Below, one piece after another: positions 54,419 to 62,474 of a stretch of DNA of 64,000 bases (position 1 is its first letter; every line of letters begins with the position of its first letter). Made by a program: the position numbers and the translations under genes. The notes beneath the pieces are model-generated. The model made no database searches and had not been told where the DNA came from. It saw only the letters and a list, made by a program, of their open reading frames with translations. Source of the stretch: Rickettsia endosymbiont of Culicoides impunctatus (GTDB taxonomy: Bacteria > Pseudomonadota > Alphaproteobacteria > Rickettsiales > Rickettsiaceae); assembly GCA_020410785.1 (NCBI GenBank), contig CP084573.1, forward strand, positions 682,001-746,000, given 5' to 3'.

Positions 54419-54958
54419 ATGGCAAGACCCGACTTTACCAATTCAAGAAATATCATCAAAGAAATTATTAGAGTGGATCGCGCCGGAGAATACGGTGCAA
54501 AACGAATTTATGAGGGACAATTAAATTATTGTAGAAACCATCAAACCTATCCTACAATAAAACATATGATGCAGCAAGAAGAAGTGCATTTAAGCTACTT
54601 TACTAACTTGTTATTACAAGGTAATGTTAGACCAACGATCTTAATGCCATTTTGGCATATTATTGGTTATGTACTTGGTAGTGGATCAATATTAATAGGA
54701 ACAAAAACTGCCATGCTACTAACCCAAAGTGTAGAAGAAGTGATTGAACAACATTATCAGAAGCAAATAGACTATCTCGAAGAATATAATTTAGAAAAAG
54801 AATTGTTAGATAGTATAAAGCAATTTCAGTCTGATGAAACGGAGCATAAAGATATAGCTCTAGTGCAAGGTAGTAATGAAGTAGTATTTGCCCCCATAAT
54901 TAATAAAATTATCAAGTTAATGTGTAATATAGCTATTAGTTTGAGTAAAAAAATTTAA
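54419..54958 (+). CDS. coq7: demethoxyubiquinone hydroxylase Coq7
   Basis: The 179-residue di-iron hydroxylase performs the last hydroxylation in ubiquinone synthesis. Iron-binding motifs: the first Glu in RVDRAGEYGAKRIYEGQL, the ExxH in QQEEVHLSYF, the second Glu in SVEEVIEQHYQKQ and the last ExxH in SDETEHKDIAL. The length fits the bacterial/mitochondrial form. Its stop overlaps the start of the next gene by one base (TAATG), so the two are likely co-translated. Confidence 0.95.
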   Translation: MARPDFTNSRNIIKEIIRVDRAGEYGAKRIYEGQLNYCRNHQTYPTIKHMMQQEEVHLSYFTNLLLQGNVRPTILMPFWHIIGYVLGSGSILIGTKTAMLLTQSVEEVIEQHYQKQIDYLEEYNLEKELLDSIKQFQSDETEHKDIALVQGSNEVVFAPIINKIIKLMCNIAISLSKKI

Positions 54959-55704
54959 TGATACCATCAATCAGAATCTATAATGGGCTAGGTACATCGA
55001 AGGAAAGCTTGTATCATACCTTTAATAGTTTTGTTCATTATGTTTCAACAAAATATCATATAAGTTATATTTCTGCAGAAGAAATTATAAGAGGAGATTG
55101 GATTGATAATACTAGTTTACTTATTATTCCAGGAGGAAAAGATAGATGCTATGCGGAACATCTTAACGGCAAAGGCAATAAGCATATACAAAACTATTTA
55201 ATGCAAGGTGGTAGTTTTCTCGGAATATGTGCAGGAGCATATTATAGTGGTACTTACCTAGAATTTGCTAAATCTTCCCCCATAGAAGTAGTAAGCACTC
55301 GAGAACTTGCCATATATCAGGGGGGTGTCATAGGTCCAGCCTTATGTAAGTATTACTATAATTCAAATAAAGGAGCAAGAGCCGCTAGGATAATCTTAAA
55401 TACTCCTAATCTTCCTGAAGATTCTATGGTTTTTTATAATGGAGGAGGCTATTTTTTAGATGCCCAAAATGTAGCTAATACAAAAATTATTGCTAATTAT
55501 GAAGATTGTAAGGCAGCTATTATAATGTGTAAACTCGGTAGGGGCAGGGCTATTTTAAGTGGAGTGCATTTTGAGTACGATCCTTATCTAATGCGACATT
55601 CTAAATTACTCAATCCTATTATAGGTTCATTAATTAAACATAATAAGTCAAGAATTATGTTAGTTAAACATATTTTAAATATATTGTTTATTAAAACAGA
55701 ATAA
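54958..55704 (+). CDS. BPL_N-domain protein (biotin-protein-ligase N-terminal, glutamine-amidotransferase-like fold)
   Basis: The 248-residue protein contains the class I amidotransferase-like fold of the N-terminal part of eukaryotic biotin-protein ligase: LLIIPGGKDRCYAEHLNGKG, then GGSFLGICAGAYYSG with the nucleophile-position Cys near residue 92, and VIGPALCKYYYN. No biotin-ligase catalytic domain is attached. Similar stand-alone proteins occur in Rickettsia and the function is unknown. It overlaps coq7 by one base. The last 25 residues are hydrophobic and basic and may not be ancestral. Confidence 0.82.
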   Translation: MIPSIRIYNGLGTSKESLYHTFNSFVHYVSTKYHISYISAEEIIRGDWIDNTSLLIIPGGKDRCYAEHLNGKGNKHIQNYLMQGGSFLGICAGAYYSGTYLEFAKSSPIEVVSTRELAIYQGGVIGPALCKYYYNSNKGARAARIILNTPNLPEDSMVFYNGGGYFLDAQNVANTKIIANYEDCKAAIIMCKLGRGRAILSGVHFEYDPYLMRHSKLLNPIIGSLIKHNKSRIMLVKHILNILFIKTE

Positions 55705-55731
55705 GTGCGTTCTAATGGTGAGCTTTCACAG

Positions 55732-55782
55732 TTGTTAAAAAGCGTGCAATAATGACCTAGTAAATGGGTTAATGTGCGTTCA
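55732..55782. repeat. truncated P5 element
   Basis: The left arm TTGTTAAAAAGCGTGCAATA and centre ATGGGTTAATGTGCGTTCAA match 52645-52719, but the right arm is replaced by unrelated sequence (TTTTGCCCCACCC). Confidence 0.75.
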
Positions 55783-55898
55783 ATTTTGCCCCACCCTAAA
55801 AGTGGAAAATCGTAGCCTTATTAACCCATTATTTTCAACCTATACTTCTATTATTCAATTTAAATAATAGGAGTATTAAATCAGAGTGTTAATAATGG

Positions 55899-56003
55899 AA
55901 AATAAAAGAATTGCCATGCGTTTTGACAAGCTTGATTCCACCTTCCTCAACTTTATCGCATTGGCTCTTGCTAAATTATTTAAATTATTTTGTTAACAGT
56001 GCC
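55899..56003 (+). pseudogene. IS5-type transposase tail with right inverted repeat
   Basis: NKRIAMRFDKLDSTFLNFIA plus LALAKLFKLFC-stop matches the C-terminal end of IS5-type transposases (R-I-A-x-R-x-D-K). The terminal AAATTATTTTGTTAACAGTG (55982-56001, then CC) is the exact complement of the left end at 2819-2840. Bases 55783-55898 hold no recognised gene. Confidence 0.7.
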
Positions 56004-56126
56004 ATTAGATTTAATCTTATAACTGGAATTTATAATTTTGAGCTCATATGATTAGTTTCGAAAGAAGTCTATTGACAATTTACATTTAGTAGAGGGAACT
56101 AATACTAATTATCTTTGAATATAGGA

Positions 56127-56846
56127 TTAGCTATAAGTTTTATCTTTTAATAATTCAGCTATTGCCTGATAAGATTTAATAGCTTTTTCTGGATCAGTGG
56201 CAATCATTTCTGCTCCAAGCTTCTCATTATTACTCATATTCCATAAACGACAATTATCAGGGCTGATTTCATCTGCCAACATTACCATAAATTCTTCACC
56301 ATTGAACACTCTACCAAATTCTAGTCTGCATTCAACAAGTCTTATTCCAATACCTGCAAATAATCCACTTAAAAAATCATGTATTCTGATGGCCTGATGT
56401 TTCACTGCATCAATTTCTTGCTTATTTAACCAACCAAAATTCAGTATTTGATGCTCATTAATTATAGGATGCTTTAATTCTCTGCTTCTAACTCTAAAAT
56501 CGATAATTGGGTGATCGAATACATATCCTTCTTCCATAGAGAACTCTTTTACAAACCTGCCACATGCTACTGTAGAAATCGATATTTGAATGGGGAAAAT
56601 ATCCACAGATTGTATTAATTGTTCACGCATATTCATTTTTTCAATTAGGTGGTTTTCTATCCCAACCATATCAAGCTTACTCATTATAAAGGATGAAATA
56701 TTATTATTCAGTACCCCTTTACCTGAAATATCAAAAATTTCACCATTTTCTAAAGTAATTTTGTCAGTAAAGGACATAATAAAAGCAAAATCTTCTTGTG
56801 ACTGATAAAGAACTTTACTTGATCCTTGATATAATTTTTGTTTCAT
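56127..56846 (-). CDS. purC: phosphoribosylaminoimidazole-succinocarboxamide synthase
   Basis: The 239-residue SAICAR synthetase starts MKQKLYQGSSKVLYQSQEDF and has the family phrases RREL-like VRSRELKHPIINE, LVECRLEFGR and ADEISPDNCRLWNM. The length is normal. No other purine gene is nearby; the known Rickettsia genomes also keep purC as an orphan of an otherwise lost pathway, so the reaction it performs in the cell is unclear. It is 13 bases upstream of the exoD-like gene's end and divergent from nothing else; transcription is toward the IS5 tail. Confidence 0.92.
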   Translation of the reverse strand: MKQKLYQGSSKVLYQSQEDFAFIMSFTDKITLENGEIFDISGKGVLNNNISSFIMSKLDMVGIENHLIEKMNMREQLIQSVDIFPIQISISTVACGRFVKEFSMEEGYVFDHPIIDFRVRSRELKHPIINEHQILNFGWLNKQEIDAVKHQAIRIHDFLSGLFAGIGIRLVECRLEFGRVFNGEEFMVMLADEISPDNCRLWNMSNNEKLGAEMIATDPEKAIKSYQAIAELLKDKTYS

Positions 56847-56859
56847 TGGAAGAATAACG

Positions 56860-57507
56860 TTAGAAAAATAGATTAAATAAATATTTTATGCTAATCCAGC
56901 TAGCCGTAATTGCTATAACAGCTATAATGAGACCAACTATAGAAACCATAAACCCAAGAAATATAGTTAATCCATCTCGATTTAAAAGACCTAATGCCAT
57001 TATAGTAATACCAAATGCAGGTATAGCATTAGTTAGAGGTAAAGGTATTGATATGGCAATAGCACAAATTAGCGATACTAAACCAATAAATTGTTCGCAA
57101 TATATAGAGGTTGCAAAACTAAATCTTGGTCGTATATATTTTTCCACCAATTTAATTTTTGGCACAATCTTGTTACTTATATTAATAAGTATATCATTGC
57201 TAATTTGATAGTTATTAATTTTGGATGGTAAAGAAACTTGTCTCAAGCCAAGCAACATCTGCATCGATAAAACGATCAAGGGAATCCCTACTATAGTAGT
57301 AAAACCCGGAGGATACGGCAGGGGAATTGCAATTGGTATGGCAAAAAAAAGCATCGTTAGTAGAAGACCATTTTCATGAAAGTCAGTTAACAATTCACTG
57401 ATTTTAATCTTTCCTTTTTTTTCTTTTTGTCCTAATTTACAAAAAATACTAGATACTTTAGCTCTATCTAGTTGTTTATTTTTTGCAGTAATATTAAACA
57501 TATCCAC
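56860..57507 (-). CDS. ExoD-family membrane protein
   Basis: The 215-residue protein has a short N-terminal helical part (SELLTDFHENGLLLTMLFFA) and four or five membrane segments with the repeated Pro/Leu loop AIPIAIPLPYPPGFTTIVGI and AISIPLPLTNAIPAFGITIM, the ExoD signature. ExoD was first described for exopolysaccharide production in Rhizobium, though its biochemical role is unknown. It is followed on the same strand by purC after 13 bases, so the two form a likely operon. Confidence 0.85.
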   Translation of the reverse strand: MDMFNITAKNKQLDRAKVSSIFCKLGQKEKKGKIKISELLTDFHENGLLLTMLFFAIPIAIPLPYPPGFTTIVGIPLIVLSMQMLLGLRQVSLPSKINNYQISNDILINISNKIVPKIKLVEKYIRPRFSFATSIYCEQFIGLVSLICAIAISIPLPLTNAIPAFGITIMALGLLNRDGLTIFLGFMVSIVGLIIAVIAITASWISIKYLFNLFF

Positions 57508-57725
57508 TTAAGTTTTTTGTAAGTTATACTATAATTTTAGATTATTAGGAAATAATTAATAATCAAGAAATAATCCCATCAATGGTTTTCCTAAATTCTG
57601 AAAAGCTATAGCTGAAATGTAACACAATTGGAATAGATTTAGCAAAGAATATTTTTTATAATTGTCAAGCTTTGCAGAGATGCAAAAAATGATAAAATAT
57701 GCTATTCTAAAGAAAGAGGCAGTGA
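57508..57725. other. exoD-def divergent intergenic region
   Basis: AT-rich, without a gene. TTGTCAAGCTTTGCAGAGAT (from about 57661) followed by TATGCTATTCT (from about 57699) may include a promoter for def, upstream of a P3 repeat. The match is weak. Confidence 0.3.
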
Positions 57726-57824
57726 TATAGTCAATTGATGAGAAATTGGTGACGTCGTCGCTCAATGCTCACCTATTACTTATAGGCATCACTCCTGCTA
57801 CCCAATTCTCGTGAATTGACTATA
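57726..57824. repeat. P3 palindromic repeat, complete single copy
   Basis: Ends TATAGTCAATTGATGAGAAA and CAATTCTCGTGAATTGACTATA (outer 20 bases) are inverted. The interior has GACGTCGTCGCTCAATGCTC and TTATAGGCATCACTCC. It lies between the putative promoter and the def start, so it would be in the mRNA leader. Confidence 0.85.
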
Positions 57825-57847
57825 ACTAATTATGTGGTTTAAAAATT

Positions 57848-58375
57848 ATGTCTGTGTTACCTATTGTGACTGCTCCGGATTCAAGATTAAAACAAAAATC
57901 TTTGCCCGTAGGTACAGTCAATGATACTATAAGAAAGTTGATGGATGATATGGTTGAAACCATGTATCATGATCATGGGGTAGGGCTTGCAGCAATTCAG
58001 ATCGGAATAGTTAAGCGTATATTAGTGGTTGATTTACAGAAGAATGACGACACAGAAAGAACTGTAGATTTTTATCCGTTATTTATCGTAGATCCAGAAA
58101 TAATATACAAATCTAAAGAATTAGTTGTAGCAGTAGAAGGCTGTTTGTCTTTACCGGAGCAACAGATTGAGGTAGCAAGGTCTGAGTCTATAAGTATAAG
58201 GTTCTTAGACTATAACAATATACAGCAAGAATTAAAAGCTGATGGTTGGCTTGCTAGGGTTATTCAACATGAGATGGATCATTTAGATGGTAGGTTGTTA
58301 GTTGATTATTTAAGTAATATAAAAAAGGATATAGCGTTACGTAAATTAAAAAAGCTAAAAAATAATAATTTATGA
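57848..58375 (+). CDS. def: peptide deformylase
   Basis: The 175-residue metal enzyme removes the formyl group from new proteins. Motif 2 EGCLSLPE supplies the metal Cys and motif 3 QHEMDHLDG the HExxH ligands. Motif 1 reads GVGLAAIQIG, with Ile at the usual Pro position, a variant known among alphaproteobacteria. It overlaps fmt by four bases (ATGA), the classical def-fmt operon that pairs deformylation with formylation of initiator Met-tRNA. Confidence 0.96.
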   Translation: MSVLPIVTAPDSRLKQKSLPVGTVNDTIRKLMDDMVETMYHDHGVGLAAIQIGIVKRILVVDLQKNDDTERTVDFYPLFIVDPEIIYKSKELVVAVEGCLSLPEQQIEVARSESISIRFLDYNNIQQELKADGWLARVIQHEMDHLDGRLLVDYLSNIKKDIALRKLKKLKNNNL

Positions 58376-59298
58376 AAGTAATTTTTATGGGTACGCCAGA
58401 ATTTGCTGTACCCACTCTTAGGGAGTTAATTAACAGCAACAACCACCAGGTGGTTGGCGTATTTACTCAAGCTGCAAAATCTAAAGGAAGAGGGCTAAAT
58501 GAGGTAGCATCGCCTGTACATCTCTTAGCATCAAAATATAATATTCCAACTTATACCCCTAAAACTTTGAGGACAGAAGAAGTAACCCATTTAATTAATT
58601 CAATTGAGGCGGATATAATAGTGGTAGTTGCTTATGGGTTTTTAATACCGCAAGTTATCCTGCAAGCTAAAAAATATGGATGTCTTAATATTCATCCGTC
58701 AAGTTTACCACGTCATAGGGGGGCAGCTCCACTACAACGTACTATTATAGAAGGTGATTTAGAAACTTCTGTATGTATAATGCAGATGGATGAAGGGCTG
58801 GATACTGGTGATATTATATTGCAGCATTCATTGTCACTTTCTCCTAGAATAACTTTACCAATTTTGCATGACCAATGTGCAAAAATAGGAGCAGATTTAT
58901 TGATTAAAACCTTAGATAATATTGATAATTTACCAAAAATTATCCAGGATAAGAATGGGGTAACTTATGCTCATAAACTTAAGAAAGAAGAAGGGAAGAT
59001 AGATTGGTGTGAGACTGCCTACAAAATAGATTGTAAAATTCGAGGTATGAATCCTTGGCCTGGTGTATATTTTGAATATAGAGGTAAAGTTATAAAGATT
59101 CTGGAAGCGTATTATAACGATTTGGATATTAATTTGCCACCTGGTACCGTAGTTAATAATAATAGTGTTTTGGAGGTAGCTTGTGGTAAAGGTACTTTGA
59201 TCATCCAGAAATTACAGCAAGAAGGAAGAAAAATCTTAAACGCAGAAGAATTTATGCGTGGTTTACAAAGCCCTATAACTAGACTACCTTGCTATTAA
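58372..59298 (+). CDS. fmt: methionyl-tRNA formyltransferase
   Basis: The 308-residue enzyme formylates initiator Met-tRNA. MKVIFMGTPEFAVPTLREL opens the formyltransferase Rossmann fold, NIHPSSLPRHRGAAPLQRTI carries the catalytic Asn-His and the Ser-Leu-Pro loop, and the C-terminal OB-like domain follows from about residue 205. The length is normal. It is co-translated with def. In known Rickettsia genomes fmt lies upstream of 23S rRNA; here it is 34 kb away. Confidence 0.96.
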   Translation: MKVIFMGTPEFAVPTLRELINSNNHQVVGVFTQAAKSKGRGLNEVASPVHLLASKYNIPTYTPKTLRTEEVTHLINSIEADIIVVVAYGFLIPQVILQAKKYGCLNIHPSSLPRHRGAAPLQRTIIEGDLETSVCIMQMDEGLDTGDIILQHSLSLSPRITLPILHDQCAKIGADLLIKTLDNIDNLPKIIQDKNGVTYAHKLKKEEGKIDWCETAYKIDCKIRGMNPWPGVYFEYRGKVIKILEAYYNDLDINLPPGTVVNNNSVLEVACGKGTLIIQKLQQEGRKILNAEEFMRGLQSPITRLPCY

Positions 59299-59386
59299 AT
59301 ATCTGAGGGGCAACCTTCATATAATCAAAAGTGAATTCTTTTAAAAAACGGTAAATTCTTATATGCACCCCCTTCTGTTACTAATC

Positions 59387-60409
59387 TTAGAACAATAATT
59401 TTAATTTTAGCGAACCTTGATGGTGGGAATATTTATTATTAAAAACTAAATATTCATATGCTACCATAATTTCTGCTAGTTGACATTTTATAGTAATAGT
59501 TCCGCCAATTTTATACTGGTATTTAGCCGCCTCTTCAAGTAATAATACTTCCTCCCTATTGTTAGATCGATCTGACTCTATCTGCATATGCAGATTCTTT
59601 TGTTTGTTACGCAAAAACTTTTCGACTTCCATATATAGCCCAGGAACCATCTGGCTAGTATTATTAACATTCATTGGCATAATTACTCCAAACCCTATAA
59701 GCCCAGAAGTTCTTCTGCCATTACTAGCTGCAACTAATAGGCTTTGTGTTTTAAAACTTGCATTATATCTAGCAATATTATATCCTCCATATTTAAACCC
59801 AATATATGGGACAATTGATACTCTGCTAATCCCTGAATTATAAGCAATTATTGCTTTGCTACTATAGGAAGTATAAGCAAATTTAGCTTTAACTAGCTGA
59901 TTATACGCTGATAATTTTGTAGAAACATTACCCAAAGCAAGAGAAAGAAAACCCTGTAATATTACTTTTTCCGACAAATTAGTTTGACCATATATCGACA
60001 TTACATGGGTATGTACAACAATTTTGTTAATACGATTCTTATATTTAAAATTGGAGAGAACATAGTTATAAGCTCCCCCAATAATACTACCACTTGGCAA
60101 CTCTATATCCTCGCCAATAGTTACCGCACTAATTTTGCCAGTATACCCATTTAACATGCTTTTACCATTATACTTAGCTTTCCCAATCGTGCCACTAATC
60201 CACAAATTTTTAGGAACAATATTAACGTCATCGCCAGAGCTAAGGACGGTAAGATTGTTTAAATACCTTAAATTGGTTAATCTTAAATCAATAATTGAAT
60301 TTGCAAATTCATAAGACAATATAACTATTTCATTTACCGCTAAGGCAATATTTCTTATTATTTCTTTTTGTAATAGTACTATGTCATCGGTGTTAGTTGT
60401 TGTAATCAC
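59387..60409 (-). pseudogene. Sca-like autotransporter, C-terminal beta-barrel part
   Basis: The 340-codon frame contains a typical autotransporter barrel: NLWISGTIGKAKYNGKSMLN, repeated amphipathic strands and the terminal strand GSLKLKLLF ending in Phe as needed for BAM recognition. The barrel is intact, but it is out of frame with the preceding repeat region because one A is missing in the AAAGATACTTC stretch near 60448-60456. Upstream parts of the same gene are at 60406-60994 and, across an IS630 insertion, at 61923-62333. Restored, the gene would code for about 673 residues. Confidence 0.85.
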
Positions 60410-60994
60410 AGCTGCTTCTGGTTGTGGAGATGCAGCTTCTCCTTCTGAAGTATCTTTACTTTTGGAGTAGCTTTTACTTCTGGAGTGGCTTCTCCTTCTG
60501 GAGTAGCTTCTCCTTCTGGAGTAGCTTTTACTTTTGGAGTAGCTTCTACTTCTGAAGTAGCTTTTACTTCTGGAGTAGCTTTTACTTCTGGAGTAGCTTT
60601 TACTTCTGGAGTAGCTTTTACTTCTGGAGTAGCTTTTACTTCTGGAGTGGCTTCTACTTCTGAAGTGGCAGCTTTTTCTGGAACGATTGGCTCTTCTTGA
60701 ACTACTCCTTCCACTGGAGGTGACATCGTATTAACATTCGGATGGCTATGAATTGGTATTACAGATTCAGTATCTTGGCTAATCACTGACTCGCTCGGGG
60801 TATTGGCAGAATCTAATGATGTGAACAAATTATCAGAATTATCATTAATCTCAACAAAAGAATCTGTGTCATGACCACTAGAACCTATTAACGAACTATT
60901 ATCAGAATTATCATTAATCTCAACAAGAGAATCTGTGTCATAATCTAAGTTTATTACCTTATAATTGTCATGAATAGTTAAGTTTACTTCCTTA
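60406..60994 (-). pseudogene. Sca-like autotransporter, passenger part with tandem hexapeptide repeats
   Basis: The frame continues from the IS630 junction (KEVNLTIHDNYKVINLDYDT) through two copies of DTDS(L/F)VEINDNSDN to a run of 12 six-residue units (ATPEVK, ATSEVE, ATPEGE, ATPKVK) encoded by 18-bp DNA repeats at 60454-60669. It then leaves the barrel frame and stops at LHLHNQKQL. Low-complexity repeats like this are a common surface-exposed region in passengers. Confidence 0.8.
60454..60669. repeat. 18-bp tandem repeat tract, 12 units
   Basis: Each unit is close to GTAGCTTTTACTTCTGGA on the plus strand. Some units are exact copies, suggesting recent expansion by slippage. It encodes the ATPEVK repeats of the autotransporter. 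Confidence 0.9.
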
Positions 60995-60996
60995 TA

Positions 60997-61920
60997 TAGT
61001 AAAGGCAGTTGAGTTATGTTAGTGATTGTGATAATATAAAATGAAAAATGTCAACTAGCCCATACAGTATAGATTTAAGAGAAAAAGTAATAAAATATCT
61101 AGAAGCAGGAAATAGTCAAAGGTCAGCATCTAGAGTTTTTCAATTGAGCCCTACAACAGTAAATACATGGCATGTAAGGTATAAGAAAGAAGGTCATTAT
61201 CAAGCAAGGAAGTATAAAGGAGCAAAGCCTAGTATAGAAATGGATGATTTTATCAAGTATGTAGAAGAAAATCCTAATAGCAAAACGGAAGATATTGGTA
61301 AGAAATTTGGGATAAGCGCTAGTGGGGCAAGATATTGGCTAAGACAATTGGGATTTAGTTATAAAAAAAGCCTTTACCTATGTGGAAGCTAATGCTGAAA
61401 AGCGATGTAAGTATTTAGAAGATATCAAAGATCTAGCTACAGATGCGCTTGTGTATATAGATGAGAGCGGAATAGAGATGAACATTACCCAAGATAGAGG
61501 TTGGGGAAAGAAAGGTCAAACACTACAAGCAAAGAAGAGTGGGAAGTATTACCAAAGGACGAATATTATAGCAGGTTTGGTAGGTAATAAATCTATAGCC
61601 CCTTTTGTATTCAATGGCACCTGTAATACCGAACTATTTAATAATTGGGTAGAGCAATTTTTGATAAAAGAGCTTATAGCTGGTCAAGTTGTGATTTTAG
61701 ACAATGCTGCTTTTCATAAGTCTAAGAAGACTAAAGATTTAATAGAATCAGTAGGATGTAGGGTAATATTTTTACCACCTTACTCTCCTGACCTAAATCC
61801 AATAGAGAAATTTTGGGCTAATATGAAAAGGTGGATTAAACAAAAAATCGGGCTTTCACAAGAATTGTATAACACCATTTGTGCATTCTTTGCTGTAACA
61901 TAACTTAACTGCTTTTACTA
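60997..61920 (+). mobile_element. IS630-family insertion sequence inserted in the autotransporter gene
   Basis: The 924-bp element has inverted ends TAGTAAAGGCAGTTGAGTTA (left) and the complement of TAGTAAAAGCAGTTAAGTTA (right). It is flanked by the dinucleotide TA on both sides (60995-60996 and 61921-61922), the target duplication expected of IS630/Tc1. Removing the element and one TA joins VERNDVPHIY to KEVNLTIHDN in a single open frame, which proves the insertion point. Because the left flank reads TATATA the boundary could shift by two bases. Confidence 0.92.
61048..61903 (+). pseudogene. IS630-family transposase in two frames
   Basis: Part one (61048-61392) begins MSTSPYSIDLREKVIKYLEA and holds the helix-turn-helix DNA-binding region. 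Part two (to 61903) holds the catalytic core: DALVYIDESGIE (Asp), VVILDNAAFHKSKKT (Asp) and PPYSPDLNPIEKFWANMK (Glu), the DDE triad. The frames meet at a run of seven A (61363-61369) after GGATTTAGTTAT; with six A they join as YKKAFTYVEANAEKR. Either one A was gained or the run allows slippage that yields some full-length transposase. Confidence 0.85.
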
Positions 61921-62333
61921 TAAATATGGGGGACATCATTCCTTTCAACAAGAGAATCTGTGTTTTGATCACTTGAGTCTGTTCCGCAATTATCACAGGA
62001 GTCTCTTAATAAATTATTTGGAGATACATTTACGGTTGCTGATGCAGGTGGCGTATTAACAAATGGCTGTGATATTTGCTCTATAGGTTCAGTATCTTGA
62101 CTAATCGACTTGCTTTTATCGTAATCTATTAATAGTATAGAACCACCAGGAATGAGCATTCTAGGGTTTTCTTCAAAATTTTTAAGCACACTTTTAAAAG
62201 CATTTGATAAATATTCATGTGGAGGTTTAGCTAATACTACAGAAACATAGAGTATATTAACATAAAAACAACTCAATATAAGACATTTAATTACCTTCTT
62301 TATTCCTGTAAAAGTTTTATCTAATATTGACAT
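61905..62333 (-). pseudogene. Sca-like autotransporter, N-terminal signal and passenger start
   Basis: A signal peptide (VIKCLILSCFYVNILYVSVV, residues about 14-35, then LAKPP) is followed by a Ser/Asp/Pro-rich start and the first DQNTDSLVERND repeat. The last six codons (from SKSS) come from the IS630 end, so the gene's own sequence ends at 61923. It is the 5' end of the gene continued at 60406-60994 and 59387-60409. Confidence 0.8.
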
Positions 62334-62474
62334 ATTGATATTACTTCCAATTCATTACGTTCAGTTAGTGAATACCTCTATTTAATAAATGAGTACTCAA
62401 ACGTTACTGTCAGGCAATAATTGAAATAGTATCATAGTATTATCCGTTGTCTAGACAAATCTTGTCCACAGAGC

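Noticed and set aside
60454..60669. Possible CRISPR array
   Set aside because: The 18-bp units are directly adjacent without spacers and code for ATPEVK hexapeptides in frame with an autotransporter.
61355..61400. Programmed -1 frameshift in IS630
   Set aside because: The second frame is +1 (or -2) relative to the first, so a classical -1 slip would not join them; a one-A length change or transcriptional slippage fits better.
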